NCBI GenBank assembly: GCA_029255685.2
Contig: CM055315.2
Location: 48,403,705-48,467,704 of the forward strand
Origin: Silene conica
Lineage: Eukaryota > Streptophyta > Magnoliopsida > Caryophyllales > Caryophyllaceae
Direction: 5' to 3'
DNA: 64,000 nt
Shown here in pieces: positions 36,798 through 49,900 of the stretch. A program made the translations under genes and the position numbers. The first letter of the stretch is position 1. Every line of letters begins with the position of its first letter. The notes beneath the pieces are model-generated. The model had not been told where the DNA came from. It searched no databases and was given only the letters and a program-made list of their open reading frames with translations.

Positions 36798-37919
36798 AAA
36801 ATTGTAATACTCCGTATATAGTCGTATTTATTTTTACAATTATTTGGCGTGTTGTTAATTATTTGAACGTGGGTATTCGATAGTTTATATACCGAATCAG
36901 TATTATCGAATAAATGTTTTCTAGTTATATGGTGTGTTAAGGGGTCGAGTCTACAAGTTAGTAGTAAGACCATGTTTAAATGATGATGTTGGGCCTTGGT
37001 ATGCGTGCAAACCCTATGGCCTTATACGTTCATTAACACAAAAAAAAACACAAACACCATACTACTCATCCTCCTGCCGTCATATCTAACATAGCTTTCA
37101 ACCCTACTCTTGACCTCCTAACACCCACACACCCACAATAGTCTCTGCCGCCACATCTGGGAGTAACAAGGAGGGTTTGTCGCGGTGGTTTAAGAACCCT
37201 AGGGTGGTTCGTTTGCAAGGACAATCGGGTATGCTCACATAAGTCTCTCGTTTTCTCTGTTTTCGCAGCACTTTTATAAACATTTCGTTCTGTGTTAATG
37301 GTTAATCTCCCTGTTTTCTTTCGTAATTTTAATATATGATCTGGGTTGATGGTGTAAAGGTGGTGTCGAGGTCGTCGTTGGCGTTGGTTGGCCGTCGATG
37401 GTGGGTTCTGTGTAGGGTGTCGGAATCGTGTCTTTGTACAATCACAGTTAGCGTTTTGAACTGCCATGTTTGAACCAGATTCGTTTCATAATTCGTTCAT
37501 ATTTCTGTGTGGGTTTTGGGTTATCGTAAAGACTGTAGTTAGGGTGTCAGGGTGGTCCATGTCACGGTGGTTGTAGGTTGTTGTGTCGGATGTTGTAGGG
37601 GGGTTCGTTTGGTGACGCGGTTTACAATACCAGGAAACAGACCCGAGTACAGGGTTTGGATACGGTGTTAGATGGTGGTCGAAGGTTGTCGGCAACCACT
37701 GACTCTTCCCCTGGAACCGCCGTGGCTCAGTGGCGAGCCTGATGGTGCCAGAGGGGGAATCAGGGGTTGCGTCTGGTGTCAGCAGTTGTGTTCGAAAAAG
37801 AGGTCGGGAAAGTTGCTGGTTGTATGTTCCTGAGCGTGTTTCGTTGCTGCGGACTTGCGTGGGTTACGTTATTTGTGCTTAAGATTAGTGCAAGGCTACT
37901 ACCACTATATTTTGGGCTA

Positions 37920-37935
37920 CCATTATTATTATTAC

Positions 37936-38005
<70 letters not shown>

Positions 38006-38008
38006 TTT
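37920..38008. repeat. (ATT)n microsatellite in T 5' LTR
   Basis: Almost pure ATT trinucleotide run, about 29 units; the 3' LTR copy (about 44339-44403) is 24 bases shorter. It accounts for spurious poly-leucine and poly-tyrosine frames. Confidence 0.98.
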
Positions 38009-38486
38009 ATTATTTTGATCATTATATTTCTTATTATTCCTTATTATTATCTTTTCTATTGTTATTATAATCGAGTCTCAAGTTGTTGTCACTCGTTAGT
38101 ATTACGTTTATTATTCTTACTTTTGAGTACGGTTTTGGGGTAGTCAGATTTATGAGTCGGAAAGTGGTGAATCATGGGAGTTCCTATTTTTGGAAAGTTT
38201 CTATTTATAGTAAGTATAGGTTGTTATGGGGTTCGGGAAGGTTATTAATTAGTTACATATACATGTTTAGGTGACGGGTTTCGCGTGGAATACTTCTAGC
38301 AAGCTTGTGATTGACTGTGCTTCTGCGATTTGAGGTAGGGGAAATACTGGTATCTGATTGATGTATAACCTGTTCTTATTTGATACTAAGCATGTTGGTA
38401 ATATATTATCATGTGATCATTATATGTTATTATTTATATTATTCTATGAGGTAATATGTTGTGATTATATATTGGGTCTTGTGATA

Positions 38487-38647
38487 TGGTGTTGGATCGG
38501 TGCGGAGTATATTTGGTGTTGGATCGGTGCGGAGTATATATGGTGTTGGATCGGTGCGGAGTATATATGGTGTTGGATCGGTGCGGAGTATATATGGTGT
38601 TGGATCGGTGCGGAGTATATATTTGGCGTTGGATCGGTGCGGAGTTT
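38487..38647. repeat. 27-bp minisatellite, six units, in T 5' LTR
   Basis: Unit GTTGGATCGGTGCGGAGTAT plus seven bases (ATATGGT type), six copies with only minor changes in the spacer. Repeated in the 3' LTR at about 44882-45042 with the same unit number. Confidence 0.97.
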
Positions 38648-39026
38648 ATTATATTGTTTTATTTATTCTTTTCCCTACTCAACCTCGTGGTTGACCCTGT
38701 GTATTCGTGATCACCTGTGATGAACCAATTATTGGGGAGCAGATTGACAGGTGGCTGAGACTATTGGGGAGCTATGGGAGGAAGAGCTTGGATCCGGACC
38801 AGATTAGATGTCTAGATCACTTTAGTTAGTTTAATACGAGTTGTACTTTATTTGTTTTGTTAAGACTTTCGGATACGGTTGTAAGAACATGTCTTGAGTT
38901 AAATTTAATTTAAAGTACTGTTTATCTTCCTTTGTATCTACTGCCTCGGGAAACCGAGATGGTAACACCTTTATTTATCTGAGGAGTCCTAGTACAGGCC
39001 CTTAAATAAATGGGGGTGTTACAAAG

Positions 39027-39038
39027 TGGTATCAGAGC
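39027..39038 (+). promoter_or_regulatory. Primer-binding site of T (initiator Met tRNA)
   Basis: TGGTATCAGAGC three bases after the LTR end at 39023. Confidence 0.95.
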
Positions 39039-42000
39039 GAACGATCCTCAGGCCTAAACCAAATGAATAATAATGAACGTAGGAAGAGTCTGATAAAATG
39101 AACCCCGAGATGAAACTGTTAGGAGCCCCAAAAAGGAACGGGATGAGTTAGGGGCCCCCTCACACCAAACCTGGGCCCTTTCTGTTCTGTCTCGGGAACC
39201 CAATGAGAGAAATTGAAAAGTGGGGTAGAATATATAGTGACCTAGTTATCTGGTACTAACGTTCTTGCAGGAGAAGGAATGAGGTAAGCTATGATGTGAA
39301 ATATGGTTGGTAATATATACTGTGAATCATGAGATTGATGTTGAATGTTGACTGGGATATACTATTTCTGGTATTGAGAACAAGAGATTTTGAATATGAG
39401 CTTTACTTGTATATATATGGTGCTATGCATGCGGCTGTATTGTCCCTGAACCGTTAGGTAGAGATATAGTGTAATGATATGTGTAGTAAGTTGATGAGCT
39501 ATAGTCACCTAAAAGGGAAGATGTAGGAGAGATATGATCATGATTGACTGGAATGGTTAGTAGAGCCAGCTATGCTATGTCGTTATAGGATGTGGAACCA
39601 AGTTCGGTCTTATGGGTAAAGCTAGTAGACCGAACCGGAGGCCGTGCGCGTTGATAATTGCCTGTACTATTCTATGTGTATACACTTCTTATATGCATGC
39701 CTTATACTTTGCAAGAGTTTACTGATTTGCATACCAGACAAGTGTGATCGGAATTTGAGATTTATGATTTTATTATTTTACTAATTACTTTAGCAATCCA
39801 TGTTTAGTAATATGTAGAAAGTGTGTTCTAAGCTGTGAATGTATATAGTCATATGTTGCGTATATCGTATTTAAATTTTTTTTTTTACGCCTGTTATATA
39901 CATTTAAATTCGTTATGAAGCTTATCATCAATAAGGGATACGTAGTAGTCCCTAGGTTATATTTTCGTACTTGGATAAGTTGTGTTTGTGCGATGGTAGA
40001 AACTAATTTATTTTGAAACGCATGTATAACAATCAAGTTAGTTAGTTGATCCTACTTTCAGTTTTGAAATCTTTACCGTGAACCAGATAACGAGTACCGT
40101 GGTATTGAGAAATGCTTGTTAATATTGTACAAAGTGATGTCTATGCTCGAAGTATATGTCAACGTGTTTCAGAAAAAGAATGGTTGAGTTTCGAAGTAAC
40201 AATGTGAAGTTGTAAAAGAACCAAATTGTTTTAATAAGTTTCCTGGATGTTACCTTGTTTATACCGGATGCCGTCTTAAATGTGTCCATATTTGAGTATG
40301 AGAACTTTATGTATGACAACCTCCCGAGTTGGGTTACAATGTTGTTGGTTTCATGTTAATAGGAGTTATATTCTGAGTGAAATAAAATCTTCTAGTTGAC
40401 CGTGGTTGGATTATTGCTGCACAGTTCTGTTTTGACCCATCTTTGTGTCAAAGAAATCGTTTAAAACCTGGTTATTGTTTATGCATAATTCCACCTTTAC
40501 TGTTCAGAATATGCGTTTACGTTTTCAAGATGATAGGCCATGTAAAATCTTAATGAGTCGTTATTTAGTTGTGATTCTTGCAAGTTGCCTAATTTTCTGT
40601 TGAATTGCTGTAAAGTTCTTGTTCAGATCGATTGAGTTATGGAAATGGTATTAAATAATTTCCTTGAGTTATGCATTCAATTCTCTTCCTATGTTTAGCT
40701 CGTCCTTATATATTTTCTAAGAACTATGATCTCCCGCATGTTAGCTAGGATGTTATTTAATTATGATTTGGTAAGTTGCTACGTAACGTTTAATTTTTGA
40801 AATCGTGAGATATAAAAGTTTCATATGAAAGTTTAATCAAGGGTGGCTTATGCGATGTGACCTCGTGATATCCTGATATGGCATTAGTGACATGAAAAGT
40901 AGGCATGTGGTATGAGTATGACCCTCATTACGTGATAGCGTAACCTTGTGTATTTCGTCAAGTTTAATATAAAATCGTTCCAATTATATGTCCTATATTA
41001 TGATCTCAAAATGAATATGTGCTGCTCGTATTTGATGTTAAAAGCATGTTTATCTGTGCCAAGTGGCAGAATGAAATCTAACTGGTAAATTTATTAGCCT
41101 AATATAGCAACCTAATGGTTAAATGTAATCGTGATTATTTGAACAATGTGAACCTAGTTGATTGTTCTTTCGTATATTGATGGTGTACCTCTGTCTAGTC
41201 TTCTGTGATTATAGTCCTTATAACTGTTTTCGGGTATATTGTTATACCATAAAGTGAATTGCATAATGCTATACCTAGAATTTGATCACGATGTGTTAAA
41301 TTATCAATTGTTGACATATGATTTATGGAAGAACCAGTCTGGTGAATTCGTTTACTTTTATCGTTAATTTTGTTTTCATAATTCATGAACTACAAGAACA
41401 ATGCTTTTGTAAGTGAGAGTCAGAATGTCTCCGTGTAGTATTGTTTCGATTTAAAACTTGTAAATTGTCTTGGATTTGTGTTTATAGATTGTCAGAATGT
41501 TTCAAACGTTTTAAAATACTTTCAAAGGTGGCAAACCGTGATAAAGCTTGATATTTGATAATTATGGTGATTGTTTGCAATATGACTATTCCGTAGCTAG
41601 GTGTCGATGAAATCCTGCTTGAATCTTAATTGCTGCGCATTGTATAAAACCTTTATTTTGCAAGTCGTATATAATAATAGCTCCATGATAAATGATGTAA
41701 TATGAGTGGACGGGGAATGTACCTAAGTGACATAGACTAACTAATTGATATCTGGGAATGTTAAACGATCTTGCGAAGTCTATGAGTTACGTATGTCTTG
41801 TGTGGCATGTCCATGTTCCATGTTTAATTAAGTTAAATAATTTTGCGCTATGTCTTTTCCTAAATATGGTTTTACTTCAAAAATATGTTTATGAACATGA
41901 AACGTTTTAAATTGTCAATTATGAACTGTGAGTTTTCCTGATTATTTATGTAGTTGTAAATACTAGCTTGCGTTGAAATTTCATGGGTGTGTAAGTGTTA

Positions 42001-43222
42001 TCTATTCCGAATCTGTTTTACTGCGTAACATAATCCTACCGACCCTAATACTTTATTGTTGTTCGAAGTTATATGTTATATGAAAATTGATATGAGCTTC
42101 TTTTGAGTACTGATTTGAGTTGAATATTAGTAGTTGTCCTTTTATTTTGGTAGTTAAACTTTTCTATTGATGTGATAATTCTTTTGTTTGTGAGATGGGA
42201 AAACTTTTAGTAACTGATTAGTCTAAGTTATGTACAAGTTCTTATTTTATGGCGTACACGTTCTTGTTTTGTGAGTAGTGGAATGATGAGTATATATACA
42301 AGTATGACAACGAACTTGGGAGGTAGGTACTGAGGAGATTGAGTTCCTCGTGAGACTAGAACAAGACCATGAACGATGTTGTGTTGAGTTTATAGTTTAG
42401 TGTCTTATCGGGTTATCTCACTCTTTGACCTTGACTTGTGGGTGAGTGGCTTAGAGTTTTACTCTCTAAGTGTTGAGCAGTCCCTCTCATATGACATTTG
42501 ACAGTATTAATACTGAAATTGAGATGGGAAGTGGTTACTGGTATTGAGATATGAGTTATTAGGCCGTTGTGCCATGTTATGTTTACGGCCTAGTGTGACC
42601 TTGGTTATTGAGTTATATCTCGAATTTGAAATCGTGATGGGGATGGAAGTACTGATTGCGGTTTATTCCGTCTGTTCACTCACCTCTTGTCTTTGGTCTT
42701 AGATGCGACGATGAGTGCGATACTTGGTTACTTGGGGTTAGATTTTATGAGGTAAGGTAATGAGTAAGATGGAGTAATGAGTTAGAATGTGTATGGGTTA
42801 CGGGGACGTAACCATGTTTTAAGGAGGATAGGATTGTAAAATCTTATTAGCCTACGATATGACTAGTTGCTATGACATGGCTGGTTGGGTGTCATGATTA
42901 TTTGAATATACTGGATGGCCTTGTTACTTATGTTATGCATCTTAGCTTATTGGTGGTAGATGTTACGTCGTGTCTTGTTTTGTAATTGTTTCATGTTTAG
43001 TAACCAGGTTGATAACCATGGGATAGTGAACTTCGGGACGAAGTTCATTTTAAGGGGGGGGAGACTGTAATACCCCGTAGCTTATGAGTTCACTTATGTT
43101 AATTGTCTTATATTAGTGTTTTAGGTTCGGGCCTACATAAGTATGTGATATAGGTTGTAAGCACGTTGATATATGTGTGTAGTTGAACTTCGGGACGAAG
43201 TTCATTTTTAAGGAGGGAAGAC
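39039..43222 (+). other. Internal region of T, no genes, with two polypurine-tract modules
   Basis: No frame above about 83 codons and none with a domain. Near the 3' end are two tandem modules of hairpin plus purine tract: GAACTTCG/CGAAGTTC at 43028-43046 followed by AAGGGGGGGGAGAC and TGTAATACCCCG (43066), and the same hairpin at 43185-43203 followed by AAGGAGGGAAGAC and the real LTR start. The 43066-43184 segment looks like the first ~120 bases of a related LTR left inside the element. Confidence 0.8.
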
Positions 43223-44354
43223 TGTAATACTCCGTATATAGTCGTATTTATTTTTACAATTATTTGGCGTGTTGTTAATTATTTGAACGTGGGTATTCGA
43301 TAGTTTATATACCGAATCAGTATTATCGAATAAATGTTTTCTAGTTATATGGTGTGTTAAGGGGTCGAGTCTACAAGTTAGTAGTAAGACCGTGTTTAAA
43401 TGATGATGTTGGGCCTTGGTATGCGTGCAAACCCTATGGCCTTATACGTTCATTAACACAAAAAAAACACAAACACCATACTACTCATCCTCCTGCCGTC
43501 ATATCTAACATAGCTTTCAACCCTACTCTTGACCTCCTAACACCCACACACCCACAATAGTCTCTGCCGCCACATCTGGGAGTAACAAGGAGGGTTTGTC
43601 GCGGTGGTTTAAGAACCCTAGGGTGGTTCGTTTGCAAGGACAATCGGGTATGCTCACATAAGTCTCTCGTTTTCTCTGTTTTCGCAGCACTTTTATAAAC
43701 ATTTCGTTCTGTGTTAATGGTTAATCTCCCTGTTTTCTTTCGTAATTTTAATATATGATCTGGGTTGATGGTGTAAAGGTGGTGTCGAGGTCGTCGTTGG
43801 CGTTGGTTGGCCGTCGATGGTGGGTTCTGTGTAGGGTGTCGGAATCGTGTCTTTGTACAATCACAGTTAGCGTTTTGAACTGCCATGTTTGAACCAGATT
43901 CGTTTCATAATTCGTTCATATTTCTGTGTGGGTTTTGGGTTATCGTAAAGACTGTAGTTAGGGTGTCAGGGTGGTCCATGTCACGGTGGTTGTAGGTTGT
44001 TGTGTCGGATGTTGTAGGGGGGTTCGTTTGGTGACGCGGTTTACAATACCAGGAAACAGACCCGAGTACAGGGTTTGGATACGGTGTTAGATGGTGGTCG
44101 AAGGTTGTCGGCAACCACTGACTCTTCCCCTGGAACCGCCGTGGCTCAGTGGCGAGCCTGATGGTGCCAGAGGGGGAATCAGGGGTTGCGTCTGGTGTCA
44201 GCAGTTGTGTTCGAAAAAGAGGTCGGGAAAGTTGCTGGTTGTATGTTCCTGAGCGTGTTTCGTTGCTGCGGACTTGCGTGGGTTACGTTATTTGTGCTTA
44301 AGATTAGTGCAAGGCTACTACCACTATATTTTGGGCTACCATTATTATTATTAC

Positions 44355-44400
<46 letters not shown>

Positions 44401-45418
44401 TTTATTATTTTGATCATTATATTTCTTATTATTCCTTATTATTATCTTTTCTATTGTTATTATAATCGAGTCTCAAGTTGTTGTCACTCGTTAGTATTAC
44501 GTTTATTATTCTTACTTTTGAGTACGGTTTTGGGGTAGTCAGATTTATGAGTCGGAAAGTGGTGAATCATGGGAGTTCCTATTTTTGGAAAGTTTCTATT
44601 TATAGTAAGTATAGGTTGTTATGGGGTTCGGGAAGGTTATTAATTAGTTACATATACATGTTTAGGTGACGGGTTTCGCGTGGAATACTTCTAGCAAGCT
44701 TGTGATTGACTGTGCTTCTGCGATTTGAGGTAGGGGAAATACTGGTATCTGATTGATGTATAACCTGTTCTTATTTGATACTAAGCATGTTGGTAATATA
44801 TTATCATGTGATCATTATATGTTATTATTTATATTATTCTATGAGGTAATATGTTGTGATTATATATTGGGTCTTGTGATATGGTGTTGGATCGGTGCGG
44901 AGTATATTTGGTGTTGGATCGGTGCGGAGTATATATGGTGTTGGATCGGTGCGGAGTATATATGGTGTTGGATCGGTGCGGAGTATATATGGTGTTGGAT
45001 CGGTGCGGAGTATATATTTGGCGTTGGATCGGTGCGGAGTTTATTATATTGTTTTATTTATTCTTTTCCCTACTCAACCTCGTGGTTGACCCTGTGTATT
45101 CGTGATCACCTGTGATGAACCAATTATTGGGGAGCAGATTGACAGGTGGCTGAGACTATTGGGGAGCTATGGGAGGAAGAGCTTGGATCCGGACCAGATT
45201 AGATGTCTAGATCACTTTAGTTAGTTTAATACGAGTTGTACTTTATTTGTTTTGTTAAGACTTTCGGATACGGTTGTAAGAACATGTCTTGAGTTAAATT
45301 TAATTTAAAGTACTGTTTATCTTCCTTTGTATCTACTGCCTCGGGAAACCGAGATGGTAACACCTTTATTTATCTGAGGAGTCCTAGTACAGGCCCTTAA
45401 ATAAATGGGGGTGTTACA
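43223..45418 (+). repeat. 3' LTR of T
   Basis: 2196 bp, almost identical to the 5' LTR, ending GGGGGTGTTACA before AAAAT. Minisatellite at about 44882-45042, ATT run at 44339-44403. Confidence 0.95.
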
Positions 45419-45423
45419 AAAAT

Positions 45424-46900
45424 TTTGTTTTTTAAGCTCCTGCAAATATTCTAAAATGTCCAAAATTTTCATTTAAATTTATTTTAATTTTTATGATTTA
45501 ATTTGGAATTAAATCGTAAAATTGCATTTTACCGACAAATATTGTGGTATATGTTTGAATCAATTTTATAACCATTTTTTTTCCACATGCATGGCATTTT
45601 GGTACAATATCATAATGTATAAAATTTTAAAATTTTATTTTCCATAATTTTTATTAATTTAATGGATTGTTTTCATAATAATCATGAATTATTATGTTAT
45701 TTTTATCATAAAATGTATTTTAAACCCATATAATGTCAAATTAATTAGTGTGACTAATAATTTTGAGGTTGGACCAGATTATAATGAGAGATCCATCTTA
45801 AAATTGTTTTAAGAATTGATTAGGAATTTTTAATGGTTAAAAATCCCGCTTAACAAGCTCGCATGATCGTTGTTGGTAAGTTGGACGATTTGGCATGTCA
45901 TATTTATTACAATGCATTTTATTATTCATATGGATGAATGTATTTAAATTAATGTAATTTTACCTTATATAGCCATAGGTAGAAATTGGTATTATCCGCA
46001 ATGTATGGGAATACCGGTTTAATTTGTAATTTATTGCGATTTCGTATCGCTAATTTGTAATTAATTAATAGTTTTATTTTAGTTACAATTTGTATAATAG
46101 GATATTGCCATGTAATTTTATTTCTAGTAGTATTATTGATTTTGTAAAAGACGGAGTTTCCTAAAAGACGGTGTTATTTTCGGAAAGGAATTCCGAAATC
46201 CAAAAGAAGGAGGCCATTTCATTGAAGACCCTAGGGACCAAGGAGTTGGTTTCCGAAGTGTAATAGAATAGTTAATTAGATTACCTAGGTGGCCATATAA
46301 GGATTTTATTTGTTGCTTATCTTCATGCCAAATCGTCATTACATGTTTTTTTTTTTTTTTTTTTTTTTTTTGTTATCGATTCAATTGTCTACCATTCACC
46401 AATTTTGTTCACTTAAAAGTGATAGACAATTAAATTGATAAGATCTCTCACTTTTAAAATTGAGATAAAGCCTTACCAAGTATTAGCACCTATGAATCCC
46501 TTCTTCATTAGAGGTAGGCTCGGCTCACCGGGGTACTCTCTTTTTACATTGGGTAAGTAGGGTAATAAAATCTATTACACGTGAAAATTGGTTGGACTCA
46601 ACGGGATTAATGTGGGATGAATCGGCCTCACCGTGCCCATGATTAGTTCCGGGGCTAACAGATAGTTTTTTGAGAAAAACTGTCAACCAAGAGTTCTAGT
46701 GGTAGAATCAGTCAAATTGTTGACTCACCAAATTTATATAAATAAGGGATGAATCGGGTATCCGTGCCCGTGTTCATATAAAGATGGGTCTTGGAATCGT
46801 TTATATAATTCAGTGGGAGATCATTATATAAATGCCTATTTATTGAAACTTGTTAAAGTTATTTTTCAAGTATTTATTTACGATGAATGTTAAATTTCTC
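45424..46900 (+). other. Leader of Z, second part, with conserved pre-gag block
   Basis: Continues Z after T. From about 46140 it resembles the leader block of D and X (AAAGACGGTGTTATTTTCGG, GGAAAGGAATTCCGAAATCC, CCTTACCAAGTATTAGCACC). A run of about 26 T lies at 46346-46371. No gag frame begins where the block ends. Confidence 0.65.
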
Positions 46901-49900
46901 ACTTATTCCGTTTATTATTTTATATCGCGCAATGACTATATATTCAACTCGCTCCTCCATTTATAGAATCGATAATCCGTTATACATGAAAAATAGTTTT
47001 CTAAGAGTATACGGTAACTTGTTTAATCGATTATTCATCTTTTCTCCGATTTACCACCATAGCTAATTAGAAAAATGCATTTACAGATGATCCTCATATT
47101 GTCTGTTGTAAAGATCTCTTATGAAGAGGATAAACTGAATTTTGCTTAAATCAAAAGTGTTTCGATTTTACAATATCATTTTATTTACAACAATATTACT
47201 ACAATCTTATTGCTCGTGAGATAAATGGTTATACATACTTAAATTGTTTAAGTACTTATTAAATTCGTTGGGAACTGATTGGTAATATGATTTGCAATCG
47301 AAATCATGATTAACCAATGACCACATTCACTTTATTAAGTTTCTTAGAAGTAAGTGGGAGCTCTAAGAGGGATGTATATATCTTAATAGTTAAGATTAGG
47401 ACGAGGTTCAAAAGAGAAATTGGTTTAAGTAATTGGTTTAAGGCAAAGGTTAATAAGGATAAGCTATTGTGAATAGCAACACCAAACCATAGTGCAAGGC
47501 CAATCCTAACCAAATTTGTTGATATTTTAATTGAAATATTACATTAATAGAAAAATACCCCTAATTTTTGAATAAGAAAGTTAGGTGTGTGACACCTAAA
47601 AGGTTCATTCTTTTCTAGATATCTATATGATTGACGTTAGTTATACTTCTACCACTTCATCAATATTTGATATAGATAGTGGTTATAATAATTGTTATTG
47701 GTTCATGAGATGATAGTCGTGTGACGATTAGCTTTTAACAAATGTTAACTATCTCGTAGGAAATGGAACTAGAGTAGTTGTCATTCCATTATGAGGCTTA
47801 TAAGTGTTATAAATATGTACTTAATCTAGTTTTTTGGTTTAGAATTGTGTTTTAATAAAAGTTTTATGTAAGACACATAGGGTCACTCATGTGATATAAA
47901 CAAAAGTTGTACCCAAATTTGCCATGATTTGATCTATGGCTATGCCAATCAAAATATTGGTTATTGTTCACCTAAACTAGATAAAATTATATATATCATA
48001 TATATATAGCATATAAAAGGTTCATAATTTTTTTTGGTGACCCCGATCTAATCTTAGTTCTGAATTGAAATTGCATTCATGGACTAGTGTAAACTAAGAC
48101 TTCGTGAATCATTTGATTGTGAATCTTATGATATATGCGAATCTTGTCTTCCAAGCAAGATAACTCGTACCTTTTTTGGTGAAAAGGAAATTTAGCATAA
48201 GAGTTGTTATTCATCCTAATCACATGTGGATGTGTATGATCGAATAACAAATTCAATCAGAGTAGATTACATTTACTTCTTTTCTTTTACCATCAGTTTA
48301 GAAAGATAGTGGCGTATCTACTAAACGAGATATAAAGAGAAACTCTTCATGAGATCAAAGAGTTTTTATTGTAAATATGATTACCAGTAAGACTATAAGA
48401 TCAAAGTTTCACGATCCGATCGTGGAAAGTATAACTAAGTGATGATTTTTGTTTGTTGCCAAAAGTAATGTGATACAGTATCACAAGTTAAAATCTTTCC
48501 GTAACACACATTATTCGATAAGGCGTGGTTGGAAAGAGATAATATAGAACTTATACGATATGGTTTTGTATCTTAGTCAAGTTTTATTGAGCCACTTGAT
48601 TTTATAATTGGGGTCTTTATATTTATTCTACTAATTTCTTTTTCCCACTAAGTCAAAGTACCTTTTTAAACAACCATATTCACTCCGTATTAGATATGGA
48701 AAGGTATAGTACCTAATTTGTAAGTTGTCCGAATAAAAACATGTGGTCAATTATCCTACAAGTTCATGAGAATAAAGTGTTTGTGGCTCATGATGCTGTC
48801 TTTATAGAATAGAGGAGTATTTCTAAATGACAGAGTGGGAGAAAATATTGAAGAGCCACAAATGACACAAGAAAATTGTTTTCTTATTGTCAAATAGAGT
48901 GTATATTTGTTCGGAATATACGAGGTCGGGATAAAATCCATCACTCTTTAGAGATGAGTATATAAGTGTTACTTTTTGAAAGTGATGAGAGGCGATAAAT
49001 CGTTATTTAAAAAATTATGATACCTCTTACTTACAAAGAGGTTGTTTAAAAGGTTGTTTCTAGTTTCAACTCTATGCAATGGCTATAGAAGTCATCTTAA
49101 TCCGAATTAGAATTCAAGTGTAATTATCAGGTAAATAACCTGGTATATTTACATAAAGAAGTTTGACCTCTGCAATGTAATTGACTTGAATAAAAAGATG
49201 TTTTCTAGGCTTAATTGGTGAAAAAGGGGTTTTGCACCAGTTTCAATGCTTCTATAAACTCGAATTATACTGGCAATTGTTGCATTTCATAATTGTCAAT
49301 TTAATAGTACGATATCAAAACCATCTTCCGGAATTTGATTCGTTCTGGAAGAAGAAGTGTGTTTGACACATTTAGAGGGTTTTTTTTGTAGATCCTTACA
49401 ATCTTAAGATTGTAGCAAACTTTTGAAGAAATCTTAAGAGAGCATCATGGAGTTGGAATGATTAATATATCGTATTATAAAACATTTCTCAAGATGTTGA
49501 GGAATTATGTTTACACATGAAGTTTAGTGGGAGTATGGTGGTCTTATGAGTCTTTATATAGTCTGTATATAAATCATTTGGAATGATGAAAGACTTAGGA
49601 GAATATTAATACATCTTAAAATATCCAGATTTATTAGATAAATCAAGGAGGGATATATGCTCTTTATTAGGAGTCTTATGTAGATGAGATTCTTGACTAG
49701 TTCAAACAAGTTGAACTCATTAGATTTGATTCTACTTGCTTCCGCTGTCAAATTAATCTACGCTATGATGTATTATTGTCTTAACAATTCATATAGTTTG
49801 AGTATTGTGAGTTTTTATTAATCAAAGTTAAGTGAAGGTCATTTAATAGCCAAATTAGTTATTATTTAGTACTTGAGAAGAACTAAGTAAATAAAACTAA

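Larger units (their letters stand above)
36803..39023 (+). repeat. 5' LTR of T
   Basis: 2221 bp. Contains an (ATT)n run (about 37920-38008) and a 27-bp minisatellite of six units (38487-38647). Short open frames within it on either strand are duplicated exactly in the 3' LTR and show no domain, so they are not treated as genes. Confidence 0.95.
36803..45418 (+). mobile_element. Gypsy-type large retrotransposon derivative T (no coding region), nested in Z
   Basis: 5' LTR 36803-39023, internal 39024-43222, 3' LTR 43223-45418; target duplication AAAAT (36798-36802 and 45419-45423). LTR ends TGTAATAC...GTGTTACA, an initiator-Met primer site and the GAACTTCG...CGAAGTTC hairpin with AAGGAGGGAAGAC tract are the marks of Tekay/Del chromoviruses. 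The 4.2-kb interior has no gag or pol frame. By eye the LTRs differ by one substitution (A/G at 36971/43391) plus length changes in an A-run and an ATT-run, so T moved very recently and needed proteins from elsewhere. Confidence 0.95.

Noticed and set aside
37066..37695. Open frames of 133 and 69 codons on the minus strand, repeated at 43485-44114
   Set aside because: They lie in the LTRs of T and are duplicated only because the LTRs are; no domain, and they are antisense to the element.
37767..38070. Poly-leucine and poly-tyrosine frames
   Set aside because: Translation of the (ATT)n microsatellite.
38486..38720. Repeat protein frames with a 9-residue period (and at 44881-45115)
   Set aside because: All three frames are open across the 27-bp minisatellite, so the periodic peptides are a by-product of the repeat.
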